From: Anderseniella sp039978075 | GTDB lineage: Bacteria; Pseudomonadota; Alphaproteobacteria; Rhizobiales; Aestuariivirgaceae | DNA: 64,000 nt | Assembly: GCA_039978075.1 (NCBI GenBank) | Contig: JBDWCA010000011.1 | Location: 248,001-312,000 of the forward strand | Direction of reading: 5' to 3' | Part shown: piece after piece, positions 35,161-44,491 of the stretch | Numbering within the stretch: the first letter of the stretch is position 1 | Layout of the letters: every line of letters begins with the position of its first letter | The notes under the pieces: generated by a model | The model's input: the letters and a program-made list of their open reading frames with translations, nothing else | The model's database searches: none | What the model was told of the DNA's origin: nothing | Position numbers and translations under genes: made by a program

Positions 35161-35850
35161 CTACGAGTTCTGCGGATATGAAATGATCGACAGATACCGC
35201 GCCGGCAGCTTGAGGTGGGCCTGGGGTCCGTGCGGTGCATCGGCGTCGAAAAAGAAACTGTCGCCGGGCTGCAGGATGAAGGTCTTGTCCCCGTGCCGGT
35301 ATTCGACTTCGCCTTCCAGCATGTAGATGAACTCCATGCCGTCGTGCTGGAAGTCAGGGAAGGTGTCGGACTCTTCCGTCAGTGTAATCAGATATGGTTC
35401 AACGATGACACCTGAAGCATTGGATCCGATATGGCCAAGCAGATTATACTGATGGCCGGCGCGCGTTCCGCGTCTGTCGGCTTCGTCTCCTGTGCCGGCT
35501 TTGACATGAACCGCCTCACGTTGTTCCTCAAATCCGCGAAAGAAAGAAGTCAGCGGGATGCTCAGCGCATTGGACAAGGCCTGCAGTGTGGTGAGCGACG
35601 GAGATGTCACACCGTTCTCGATTTTCGACAACATGCCGATGGACAGGCCGGTGGTCTTGGCAAGGTCTGCAACGGTTATGTTGTGCTGGCGGCGAAACGC
35701 CCGGACTTCACGGCCAATGGCAACCTCGAGTACTTTTTCTCGTGATTCACTCGTCTTGTGCGGGTCTTGAGAAAACACAGGCTTTGCGTCGATTGAACCA
35801 TCGGCCGGCTTTTCAAGTGTCTCACTCATGTCGCTGGGGTCTTTCTTCAT
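35161..35850 (-). CDS. XRE-family regulator with C-terminal cupin domain
   Basis: This 229-residue protein has a helix-turn-helix (LAKTTGLSIGMLSKIENGVTSPSLTTLQALSNAL, about residues 60-95) and a cupin sensor domain (DTFPDFQHDGMEFIYMLEGEVEYRHGDKTFILQPGDSFFFDADAPHG). Proteins of this build often control polyamine, amine or amino acid catabolism. It lies upstream of amt on the same strand and is the nearest regulator for amt and mgsABC-gmaS. The start may be 35850 or the Met at 35829. Confidence 0.85.
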   Translation of the reverse strand: MKKDPSDMSETLEKPADGSIDAKPVFSQDPHKTSESREKVLEVAIGREVRAFRRQHNITVADLAKTTGLSIGMLSKIENGVTSPSLTTLQALSNALSIPLTSFFRGFEEQREAVHVKAGTGDEADRRGTRAGHQYNLLGHIGSNASGVIVEPYLITLTEESDTFPDFQHDGMEFIYMLEGEVEYRHGDKTFILQPGDSFFFDADAPHGPQAHLKLPARYLSIISYPQNS

Positions 35851-35990
35851 TCATCACCACCCGTGGGCAATCGATGATCAAAAAATACATCACTGCATTG
35901 AAATCATATAAGCGTGTTGACGGAAAAATCAAAATTTCCGTGTAGCTACGTCCTGTAGCCGGGAGAGGATCATAACCTGCTCTTCACCCT

Positions 35991-38900
35991 CTAATGAAAG
36001 TTCCGGCCCTTTGGAAGAGCCTGACGGGTGGTTTTTGTTTTTGCGAGTTGCTTGTGATCGGTGCCTGCCGCGGACGGTGTTTCAGCGGTCAGGGCAAACC
36101 GTCGTGCCGGCTTGATCTTGCCTTGAATGCTTTCCTGCGGACGGCGAACCTCATCGGCATTGGCAAGGCCTCCCATATCATCGGCCAGGGTGGATATCTC
36201 TGCCAGCAAGGGCGTTAAATCCTCCAGATGATGGGCGACCACATGAATGACGCCATCTTCGGTCTGCAATCTGCCACGCACCCCGATGCACCTGCTGCCC
36301 AGAATGACCGTGCGGTATTTCTCAAATGCCTTCGGCCATACAATGATGTTGGCGACGCCGGTTTCATCCTCAATGGTCGCAAAGATGACCCCCTTGGCTG
36401 ATCCTGGCCGCTGGCGCACCAGCACAAGGCCTGCCACCTTGACCATGCGTTCGCCGGGTGTTGTCTGCAGCGCTTCGTTGTTTACATACCGGTCTTGCAA
36501 AAGCCGTTGCCGCAGAAACGACAAAGGATGGGCTTTCAGGGAATAGGACAGCGATTGATAATCATTGATGACATGCTCTCCCAACGGCATGGGGGGCAGG
36601 TGAATGTCAGGCTCGCGCTGCAGGTCCTGCGCATCGGCTGCTGCAAACAACGGCAGGCGTTCTGAACTGCTGAGCGGATCAAGTGCCTTCACGGCCCACA
36701 GTGCATCACGCCGGTTCAGGCCGATGGAGCGAAAGCAATCTGCATCTGCCAGCTTTTCAATGACCCGCCGGGTCAGCCCCGACCGCATCCACAAATCACG
36801 GACGCTGTCATAGCCGCTGGCGCGATGTTCAATCAGCAGGTTTGCGTCGTCCTCGCCAAAGCCCTTGACCTGTTGCAGCCCCAGCCGCACTGCATGGGTG
36901 TTTTTCTGAACGGCTTCCTGTTCGCGATGCTGCCTCGAAGCCGGCAGGGCTTTGGCATCCGGTTCCAGCGTCGAAAGCCACTGTGAATGGTTGATATCCA
37001 CATCCCGCACGTCGACGCCGTGTTCACGTGCATCGCGGATCAATTGTGCCGGCGCATAAAACCCCATGGGTTGTGAATTTAAAATGGCGGCGCAGAACAC
37101 GTCCGGATAATGGCACTTGAGCCAGCACGACACATAGACCAGCAGGGCAAAGCTGGCGGCATGGCTTTCAGGGAACCCGTAATCGCCAAAGCCTTCGATC
37201 TGCTTGAAACAGTGCTCGGCGAATTCGCGGTCATAGCCGTTTGACACCATGCCCTCGACCATTTTATCCCGGAATGAATTGATGGTGCCGACACGCCTGA
37301 AAGTCGCCATGGCGCGGCGCAGCTTGTCGGCTTCACCGGGTGAAAACTTTGCCGCCACGATGGCAATGTTCATGGCCTGCTCCTGAAACAGCGGTACGCC
37401 CAGTGTCTTGCCGAGAACTTCAGCCAGTTCCTCCTTGGGGAAACTGACAGGCTCCTTGCCCTGGCGCCGGCGCAGATAGGGATGCACCATGTCGCCCTGA
37501 ATGGGGCCGGGACGCACGATGGCAACCTCGATGACGAGGTCGTAATAATTGCGAGGCTTGAGGCGTGGCAGCATGGACATCTGGGCCCGGCTTTCGATCT
37601 GGAACACGCCGATCGTGTCTGCCCGGCAGATCATGTCATAGGTTGCCGTGTCTTCGTCGGGCAGCGAGGACAGGGTTTCGTCGCGCCCGTAATGGCTTTG
37701 TAAAAAACTGTACGCCTTGCGGATACAGGTCAGCATGCCCAATGCCAGCACGTCGATCTTCAACATGTTCAGGCTTTCCAGGTCATCCTTGTCCCATTCG
37801 ACAATGGTGCGGTCCTGCATGGCGGCATTCTCGATGGGGATGAGCGATGAGAGCCGGTCTCGCGAGATGACGAAGCCACCGACATGTTGTGATAAATGGC
37901 GTGGAAAGCCGATGATCTGGGAGGCAAGGTCCAGCATTTGTTTCAGGTGCTTGTCACTGGGATCAAGCCCGGCACGCCTGGCGTCTTCGGCCTCGATCTC
38001 GCGGGAATAGCTGCCCCATTTGGTGCCTGATATGGCGGTGATCGCATCATCGGACAACCCGAACACCTTGCCCACTTCGCGCAAGGCCGACCGCGACCGG
38101 TAGGAGATCACGGTAGCGGCAAGGCCTGCCTTGTCGCACCCGTATTTGGCATAGATATACTGGATCACCTCTTCGCGTCGCTCATGCTCGAAGTCCACAT
38201 CGATATCCGGCGGTTCATTGCGCTCTTCGGAAATGAAGCGTTCAAACAGCAGGCTGACCTTGCCGGGATCGACCTCGGTGATGCCAAGGCAGAAACAGAT
38301 GGAGGAATTGGCAGCCGACCCGCGCCCTTGGCACAAGATACCTTTCGACCGGGCAAAGCGCACGATGTCGTAGACGGTGAGGAAGTAGGGCGCATAGTTG
38401 AGTTTTGCGATCAGCCGGGTTTCATGGGCTATGGCGTCGATGACCTTTTGCGGTGCGCCCTTGGGATAGCGCTTCTTCAGGCCGATTGCCGTCAGCCTTT
38501 CAAGAGCTTCCTGTGACGGCAGGGGCTGGTTGCCAAGCTCTTCGAAAACGGGATCTTCAGGATATTGATAGCGCAACTCGTCAAGCGAGAAATCAATCTG
38601 TGCAAACAGGTTTGCAGTTTGCTCGATTGCTCCTTCATGGCCCTTGAACAAGCGTTGCATTTCTGCCGGTGGACGCAGGTGCCGTTCCGCATTGGGTTCA
38701 AGCCGGGTGCCGATGGATTGCAGGGTTTCGTGCTCGCGGATGCAGGTCAACACGTCCTGCAAAGGGCGCCGGTCCGGATGGTGATACAGCACATCACCTA
38801 TGGCGATGAGTGGGACATTATGGCTGGCTGCGAGTTTTGCAAACACCGACAATCTGCGCTGGTCACTGGCGTTGTGATTGCGCATGGCTGCAACATGCAC

Positions 38901-39341
38901 ATGATGCGGAAAGGCTTTGACCAGTTTTTCAATACAGGTTTTGAGCACCGCATCTGTACGTTGCGGCATGAGCGCCATCAGCAGGCCGGTACCATGATCC
39001 AGCAGATCTTGCAGATACAGTTCGCATCCGCCCTTGACCGTGCGCCGTTTGCCGAGGGTGAGAAGTTCGCAAAGCTGCCCCCAGGCTGTGCGGGTTTTCG
39101 GCCACACCAGGATATCCGGTGTGGTATCTGCAAACACAAGGCGGCAGCCGGGCGCATAGGACAGTCCGGCTTCCTTTGCGGCCATGTGTCCGCGCACGAC
39201 GCCTGCCAGGGAGTTGCGGTCGGTGATGCAAAGTCCGCTGAGCCCCAACTGCTTTGCCTGCACAACCAGTTCCTCCGGATGAGAAGCCCCGTGCAGGAAA
39301 GAGAAATTGCTGCTGCATGCCAGCTCGCAGTACCGGTTCAT
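35991..39341 (-). CDS. dnaE2: Error-prone DNA polymerase DnaE2 (ImuC)
   Basis: This 1116-residue C-family polymerase has an N-terminal PHP domain (FSFLHGASHPEELV, residues 14-27), the catalytic PDIDVDFEHERR segment near residue 380, and a C-terminal OB fold (KVAGLVLVRQRPGSAKGVIFATIEDETG). It lacks the proofreading-binding features of DnaE1. With ImuA and ImuB it performs SOS-induced translesion synthesis. Its start overlaps the imuB stop by 4 bases. Confidence 0.95.
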   Translation of the reverse strand: MNRYCELACSSNFSFLHGASHPEELVVQAKQLGLSGLCITDRNSLAGVVRGHMAAKEAGLSYAPGCRLVFADTTPDILVWPKTRTAWGQLCELLTLGKRRTVKGGCELYLQDLLDHGTGLLMALMPQRTDAVLKTCIEKLVKAFPHHVHVAAMRNHNASDQRRLSVFAKLAASHNVPLIAIGDVLYHHPDRRPLQDVLTCIREHETLQSIGTRLEPNAERHLRPPAEMQRLFKGHEGAIEQTANLFAQIDFSLDELRYQYPEDPVFEELGNQPLPSQEALERLTAIGLKKRYPKGAPQKVIDAIAHETRLIAKLNYAPYFLTVYDIVRFARSKGILCQGRGSAANSSICFCLGITEVDPGKVSLLFERFISEERNEPPDIDVDFEHERREEVIQYIYAKYGCDKAGLAATVISYRSRSALREVGKVFGLSDDAITAISGTKWGSYSREIEAEDARRAGLDPSDKHLKQMLDLASQIIGFPRHLSQHVGGFVISRDRLSSLIPIENAAMQDRTIVEWDKDDLESLNMLKIDVLALGMLTCIRKAYSFLQSHYGRDETLSSLPDEDTATYDMICRADTIGVFQIESRAQMSMLPRLKPRNYYDLVIEVAIVRPGPIQGDMVHPYLRRRQGKEPVSFPKEELAEVLGKTLGVPLFQEQAMNIAIVAAKFSPGEADKLRRAMATFRRVGTINSFRDKMVEGMVSNGYDREFAEHCFKQIEGFGDYGFPESHAASFALLVYVSCWLKCHYPDVFCAAILNSQPMGFYAPAQLIRDAREHGVDVRDVDINHSQWLSTLEPDAKALPASRQHREQEAVQKNTHAVRLGLQQVKGFGEDDANLLIEHRASGYDSVRDLWMRSGLTRRVIEKLADADCFRSIGLNRRDALWAVKALDPLSSSERLPLFAAADAQDLQREPDIHLPPMPLGEHVINDYQSLSYSLKAHPLSFLRQRLLQDRYVNNEALQTTPGERMVKVAGLVLVRQRPGSAKGVIFATIEDETGVANIIVWPKAFEKYRTVILGSRCIGVRGRLQTEDGVIHVVAHHLEDLTPLLAEISTLADDMGGLANADEVRRPQESIQGKIKPARRFALTAETPSAAGTDHKQLAKTKTTRQALPKGRNFH

Positions 39342-40921
39342 GAGAACAGCCCGTGCATATACCAGTCCGGCCTCGTGGTTTCGCGCTCATAAAGCCCGTA
39401 CCGAAACAGCCAGAAACGGTAACCTTGCGTGTCCTCGACTCTGAAATAATCCCGGCTCAGGCTGGTCCGCCCGTCACGCCACCATTCACAGGCAATCCGT
39501 TCGGGACCTTCCGAGCGGGCGATTTCATACAGCACCTTGCGCCAGCGGAACCGGCTGGGCGGGCTGTCGGGCACCTGCGCAACAGCGTCAATGGGTTCCG
39601 GTCTTTCCAGCAATATCAAGGGCCGGGTTGGGGTGCGGGCAGGGACGGGCAATACAACCTGGTCCGGGTCGATTTTACCGTCTCGCCCGGATACCGGCAC
39701 AAGCGCAAACCGGCGTTCGGGAATATGCGTATCAGCGAAGGAAAACTGCAGAACCCGGTCCGTGCCAAGCCGTGCGCCCAGCCGGTCGATGAGAGCACTA
39801 TAACTGTCACCGGCATCCTTGCGCTCAACCAGGTCATGCTGGGCGCCATTGAACGGGTCAGCCTGCAGGATATTGAGCCGCATGATGTCGAACCCGAAGC
39901 CTGCGTCCAGATCGGTATGCAGCCGGGCCAGGCGCTCGTGAAACAGGGCGGCTATGCGGCCTGCATCCCGCAACGGGTTGGCGGCATGCACGCTCAGCGA
40001 CAGGACTTCCCCGTCAACCCGGAACAGTTTCACCTCGCATGTTCTGACGCCGAGATCGCGACGTTCCAGTAAGTGAATGATGTTGCCGGCCAGAAGCCCG
40101 ATGCCGCGCTTGATATCGTCTTCATGCACAATCGGGTCCGCAAAACGTTTTTCCGAGGCCAGTTCGGCAACGGGCATGAGCGGTGAAATGACCTCGTCCT
40201 GACGGCCCGATGCCTGGTCGAGCCTGTCGAGCAGATGGGAGCCGAAGCGCGCTGCCAGGGGCGCGCGTGGCAGGTCGGCAATGCAGCCAATGGTCTTGAA
40301 CCCGACCCGGCCAAGGCTCTTTACAAGAACAGCATCAAGACGAAGGGCGGCAAGCGGCAGGTCGCTTATGGCCTGTGCATGCTGATCGCGGGCAATCATG
40401 CGCCCGGTGCCATGGCGCGCCATGGCCCACGCCGCACCGGCGGTATCTGCAAGGCAGGTGCGAACACTAAATCCCTGTGCGCTAAGACGGGTTTCGATGT
40501 CGGCAATGAAGCTTGCCTCTCCGCCAAACAGATGAGTGCATCCGGTGACATCCATGAACAGGCTGTCTTCACCATCCAGCGCAACCAGCGGGGTGTAGCG
40601 TTCGCACCAGGCTGCCAGTGAGCCAAGCAGCTCGTGTTCTGCGCTCCGGTCTCTTGAGTGGCATTCAAGATCGGGCACAAGCGCGCGTGCATCGCTCAGG
40701 CTTTGTCCGTTGAATATGCCCAGCCGCGCCGCGTGTGCTTCATGGGCCACAATGCGAACGGCATTTTTTTCCGTATCCGTAACGGCAATGGGCGGGCTGT
40801 CAGGACGCGCGCTCAAGGTCCACGACTTGCCCCATTTCAGCCGGGCGATCCGGTCTGTCGGCAGGTGCGTGAATGCGACGGACAGTATGCGTTGTCTGAG
40901 ATTTCGATGTGCCATCCTCAA
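39338..40921 (-). CDS. imuB: ImuB, catalytically inactive Y-family polymerase homologue
   Basis: The 527-residue DinP/UmuC-fold protein is recognised by the start RQRILSVAFTHLPTDRIARLKWG, the little-finger region and the C-terminal tail used to recruit DnaE2 and the clamp. The Y-family acidic catalytic residues are not apparent. Translation may begin at 40921 or at the Met at 40915. Either way the first 116-122 bases overlap the end of imuA in another frame. Confidence 0.92.
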   Translation of the reverse strand: MRMAHRNLRQRILSVAFTHLPTDRIARLKWGKSWTLSARPDSPPIAVTDTEKNAVRIVAHEAHAARLGIFNGQSLSDARALVPDLECHSRDRSAEHELLGSLAAWCERYTPLVALDGEDSLFMDVTGCTHLFGGEASFIADIETRLSAQGFSVRTCLADTAGAAWAMARHGTGRMIARDQHAQAISDLPLAALRLDAVLVKSLGRVGFKTIGCIADLPRAPLAARFGSHLLDRLDQASGRQDEVISPLMPVAELASEKRFADPIVHEDDIKRGIGLLAGNIIHLLERRDLGVRTCEVKLFRVDGEVLSLSVHAANPLRDAGRIAALFHERLARLHTDLDAGFGFDIMRLNILQADPFNGAQHDLVERKDAGDSYSALIDRLGARLGTDRVLQFSFADTHIPERRFALVPVSGRDGKIDPDQVVLPVPARTPTRPLILLERPEPIDAVAQVPDSPPSRFRWRKVLYEIARSEGPERIACEWWRDGRTSLSRDYFRVEDTQGYRFWLFRYGLYERETTRPDWYMHGLFS

Positions 40922-41636
40922 AAGCTCGGTTTTCCGGGTTCCATGTCAAAGTCCATTGTCCTGTTCGCCCGTGGCGGTTGCGTTCAAGCGCCTGCACATG
41001 GCGCGCCTGCCCGGGACCGTGTTCAAAATCGGAGCCGGGTTCTGAAGGCATGATTTCCACATGCCAGCGGGTGGCCGCGGCACTGGCTTCTTCGGCTCCG
41101 CTTTGCCGCAGCACGCAAACCAGAACGCCGCTTTCGCGTGCCCGCAGCATCAGCCGGCGTGTGGCGGTCATGTCGAAAGGCTTCGGGTTGCCCCTGACCT
41201 GAAAGATCACCGTCGAAAGATCGCCGCACTTGGCCGCCTGGTCAGCCGACCACAAGGCATCCTGCAGGGTGATCGGGCGCACAAAAATCATCTGCTTCGG
41301 ATCGATGCCGTACTCACTCAGTCCATCAGGAAAGGGCAGGCCGGAATCAACCGATGCCGCAGGATCGATGACCCACAAGATCCTGTTCGCGTCCCGCTTG
41401 CCGAATTGCGCAGCCAGTCCCAGCGCAAACCCGGCGGCACCCGCAAAGTCACGCGCCAGGGAACACCGCACTTCATGCAGGGCATTGGTGCACATGCCGC
41501 CGTTCAGGTGCTGGTCCAGCGCCGGGATGTCAAATGATGCACCAGTCTCAGGAGCACTATCCCCGGGTCCGGGAGACAGGCCCTGAACCAGGCTTTTTGC
41601 GGCATCCGCATTGCGTGTACGGGCAATCGCGGCCAT
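40800..41636 (-). CDS. imuA: ImuA, SulA/RecA-like protein of the mutagenesis cassette
   Basis: The 278-residue RecA-fold protein resembles SulA/ImuA and carries GASFDIPALDQHLNGG and LWVIDPAAS segments. It is required with ImuB and DnaE2 for damage-induced mutagenesis. A LexA box lies 28 bases upstream of the start. The last 40 codons overlap imuB, a sign of tight coupling. Confidence 0.88.
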   Translation of the reverse strand: MAAIARTRNADAAKSLVQGLSPGPGDSAPETGASFDIPALDQHLNGGMCTNALHEVRCSLARDFAGAAGFALGLAAQFGKRDANRILWVIDPAASVDSGLPFPDGLSEYGIDPKQMIFVRPITLQDALWSADQAAKCGDLSTVIFQVRGNPKPFDMTATRRLMLRARESGVLVCVLRQSGAEEASAAATRWHVEIMPSEPGSDFEHGPGQARHVQALERNRHGRTGQWTLTWNPENRAFEDGTSKSQTTHTVRRIHAPADRPDRPAEMGQVVDLERAS

Positions 41637-41663
41637 CCGTTGCGATCCTCTGTCAATCTATGT

Positions 41664-41678
41664 GTTCTTGTTTTGTTC
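41664..41678 (-). promoter_or_regulatory. LexA (SOS) box upstream of imuA
   Basis: The sequence GTTC-TTGTTTT-GTTC on the plus strand (GAAC-N7-GAAC in the direction of imuA) is a perfect match to the alphaproteobacterial LexA operator. Its distance to imuA fits SOS control of the cassette. Confidence 0.9.
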
Positions 41679-41930
41679 CAGTAAAGCCAAGTCACGTGAA
41701 CGAGTCAAGGGGGACGGGCACTGGGTGGTGTTTCAGCCGCGATGACCAATGATATTCCAGAGCAACTTTGTCCGTGCTTTATCGCGCGACCGGCTTGTTT
41801 TGATCTATCCCAACGTCAATTATGTTTCCTGGTGATGATCAATTTATAAACTGTTGTTTTCTGTCAATTAGTCTGCCCACAAACAGGTTTCAGCCCGCAT
41901 TTTGGCGGCAATAACAAGAGGCGCGCAGAC

Positions 41931-43391
41931 ATGAGCATAGGCAATCTTCTTGTCGCCAAGGGTCTTGTTTCTCCGGAAGCAATCAACCAGGCAATCGATC
42001 ATCAAAAGGTCAATGGCGGTCGTCTTGGCGACAGCATCGTTACCCTTGGTTTCCTGACCAAGTCACAGATCGATACGGTACTTGCAGATGCGCCACAGGA
42101 ACCGACGACACTGGAGGACACGGGTATCGATGCTGTGTTCCTTTTAGAGTTGGCCATCAAGGGCATGTACGCAGAAAACATCGAAACTACGTCGCAAATG
42201 GCAAAGGCCATGAAACTGTCCGGCACGGTTGTGGAGCAACTTGTGCAGACAGCCAAGGAGCGCAAACTTGTAGAAGCGCTGGGCTCTGCTGCCGGGGACG
42301 GGTTAAGCCGGGAAATGCGTCTGACGCTCACCCGCGCCGGGCGCGAGTGGGCTGTCGATGCGTTGAGCCGCGGGCAGTATTTCGGGCCGGCGCCGGTTTC
42401 TCTCAAGAACTACCAGGACAGGATCCTGCGGCAACGGGTTAGCAATGAAGTGGTGACGCGCCAGAAGCTGGACGAGGCATTTTCCAATCTTGCAATGACG
42501 GAACGGTTCGTGAACCGGTTGGGCCCCGCGGTCAATTCAGGCAACGCCATCCTCATCTACGGACCTGCGGGAAATGGCAAGACGACGATTGCCGAGATCG
42601 TCGGCAACATCTTTCAGAATGTCATTTATGTCCCTTATTGCGTGGAGATCAATGGTGAGATCATGAGGGTTTTCGATCCGGCCATTCACCGGCCGGTGGC
42701 TGATGCACCTATCCAGAATGATGCTTCGCGCCTGCGCCGCAGCCGCATCGACCCGCGTTGGGTTGCATGCGAGCGGCCGATGGTGATGACGGGTGGCGAA
42801 TTGACGATAGAAATGCTCGATCTCAAGTTTAACCCTGTATCCAAGTTCTATGAGGCACCGCTTCATATCAAGGCCCTGAACGGAACATTTCTGATCGATG
42901 ATTTCGGTCGCCAGCGTGCCAAGCCTGAGGACATCCTCAACCGCTGGATCGTTCCATTGAACAGCCGCGTCGACTATCTCACGCTTCACACTGGCAAAAG
43001 CGTGATGATACCTTTCGATGAAATCGTGATTTTCTCCACCAACATGCATCCTGACGATCTCATGGATCCGGCCTTCCAGCGCCGTATCAGCTACAAGCTT
43101 GAAACTGTTGAACCGCCTGAAGACCTTTTCCGCACTGTATTTGTTGGCATGGCGGAAAAACACGCACTGGCGGTTACGGATGAAGTTTTCAGCCGTGTCA
43201 TTGGCGGTATTAGGCAAAATGACGTGCCGCTGGCCTATTTCCAGCCGAAATTCATCGTGGAGCAGGTGCTGGCATCTTGCAAATTCGAAGGCACCAAGCC
43301 CCAGTTCACCGCCGATAATATAGATGATGCCCTCGCAAACCTGTTCGTCAAGAAATCGGACGGCACGATGTTCGGGATCAAGAGGAGCTAG
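41931..43391 (+). CDS. AAA-family ATPase with N-terminal MshEN-like domain
   Basis: The 486-residue protein begins with a type II secretion GspE-N/MshEN-like domain (LVAKGLVSPEAINQAIDHQKVNGGRLGDSIVTLGFL), a fold that can bind cyclic di-GMP in MshE. A linker and an AAA core follow, with Walker A GPAGNGKTT near residue 208 and FLIDDFGRQRA as a Walker B-like segment. A MoxR/RuvB-like lid (HPDDLMDPAFQRRISYKLE) closes the core. It is monocistronic between imuA (divergent) and a convergent methyltransferase gene. The partner or substrate is unknown. Confidence 0.75.
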   Translation: MSIGNLLVAKGLVSPEAINQAIDHQKVNGGRLGDSIVTLGFLTKSQIDTVLADAPQEPTTLEDTGIDAVFLLELAIKGMYAENIETTSQMAKAMKLSGTVVEQLVQTAKERKLVEALGSAAGDGLSREMRLTLTRAGREWAVDALSRGQYFGPAPVSLKNYQDRILRQRVSNEVVTRQKLDEAFSNLAMTERFVNRLGPAVNSGNAILIYGPAGNGKTTIAEIVGNIFQNVIYVPYCVEINGEIMRVFDPAIHRPVADAPIQNDASRLRRSRIDPRWVACERPMVMTGGELTIEMLDLKFNPVSKFYEAPLHIKALNGTFLIDDFGRQRAKPEDILNRWIVPLNSRVDYLTLHTGKSVMIPFDEIVIFSTNMHPDDLMDPAFQRRISYKLETVEPPEDLFRTVFVGMAEKHALAVTDEVFSRVIGGIRQNDVPLAYFQPKFIVEQVLASCKFEGTKPQFTADNIDDALANLFVKKSDGTMFGIKRS

Positions 43392-43401
43392 AATCAGGAC
43401 A

Positions 43402-43435
43402 GTCTGCAACCAGGGTTTCTCATCTGGTTGCAGAC
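43402..43435. terminator. Bidirectional hairpin between convergent genes
   Basis: A 12-bp perfect stem, GTCTGCAACCAG (43402-43413) with CTGGTTGCAGAC (43424-43435), has a 10-base loop. It lies between the convergent ATPase and methyltransferase genes. A weak T-rich stretch follows on the plus strand, so it may terminate both transcripts. Confidence 0.65.
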
Positions 43436-43466
43436 CGGTTCTGTTTTCTGATCGGACAGAGTTTCT

Positions 43467-44285
43467 CTAGCGCCGGGTCACCACAACTTCCAGGTAGGCT
43501 GACGGCACCACCATGGTGCCGTCATCGGCCACATTGTTGCGCGCAATCAGGTCAAGCAGGTCTTCGCTCAAGGAAGCGCGCGCATCGGCATCCAGCGCGC
43601 CGAAAGCCTTGTGGGTAGGTCCGTAAAAGTCGCGAAAGATTTCCAGCCAGTGATCGGGTGAGCGGTATCTGAAAGCAAAATCCCGCTCGGTGATCTTGAT
43701 GTTGGAACCGGCAGTGCCGAAAAGCTCTTCAAGCCGGGACTTGGTGCCCCACAGGGAGGGCGACTGCACACCGGCAGGTGGTGGCATGTAGCGGCCTATG
43801 ACCTTGAACAACGCACCGATGAAACCGTCCGGCGTCCAGTTGGCCAGGCCGACCTTGCCGCCGCTCCTGCACACCCGGAGCATTTCCGCTGCAGCCTTGT
43901 CCTGGTTGGGCGTAAACATCACCCCGAAGGTTGAGGCAACCGCATCAAAGCTTGCATCTCCAAACGGCAGGTCTTCGGCATCAGCGACCTGAAAAGCGAC
44001 ATCGAGGCGTTCCGTATCCGCCCGCTGCCTGCCGCGCTCCAGAAGGTCGGGAACATAGTCAGTTGATGTAACATCCGCCCACCTGCGAGCTGCCGCCAGT
44101 GTGAAATTGCCGTTGCCGGCTGCGACATCAAGCACCTTCTGGCCTGAACGCAGGTCCATCGCCTCGGCAAGGTTTTCGCCGACAATCTGAAGCGTTGTGC
44201 CGACAATGGCATAATCGCCTGAAGACCATGCCGCATTCTGCTTGGCCTTGATTGCGCTGAAATCCGGTTGTGTATTTTTGTCCAT
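43467..44285 (-). CDS. SAM-dependent class I methyltransferase
   Basis: The start at 44285 (MDKNTQPDFSAIK) has an AAGGAAA site; a longer frame exists but its first 101 residues look non-coding. The 272-residue protein has SAM motif I VLDVAAGNGNFTLAAA and later DAVASTFGVMFTP, resembling UbiE/COQ5-type small-molecule methyltransferases. The substrate is unknown. It is divergent from a CadC-like regulator gene. Confidence 0.82.
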   Translation of the reverse strand: MDKNTQPDFSAIKAKQNAAWSSGDYAIVGTTLQIVGENLAEAMDLRSGQKVLDVAAGNGNFTLAAARRWADVTSTDYVPDLLERGRQRADTERLDVAFQVADAEDLPFGDASFDAVASTFGVMFTPNQDKAAAEMLRVCRSGGKVGLANWTPDGFIGALFKVIGRYMPPPAGVQSPSLWGTKSRLEELFGTAGSNIKITERDFAFRYRSPDHWLEIFRDFYGPTHKAFGALDADARASLSEDLLDLIARNNVADDGTMVVPSAYLEVVVTRR

Positions 44286-44491
44286 CACGATTTCCTTTTG
44301 AATTGTCCGGTCGGCACCATGCCGCCTGTCGAAGGTCACCTTGATTGAAACAACAACCGGATGCTTGCAGACGGGATTTAGAAAATCTGCAGAAATCATG
44401 CATAATCGTGCAGAGCATTGATTTATATGCTGATTGCAGGTGATGCTTGAGCCGAACGATCTGGCTTTGGGGCAAAGACGGCAGAAACATC

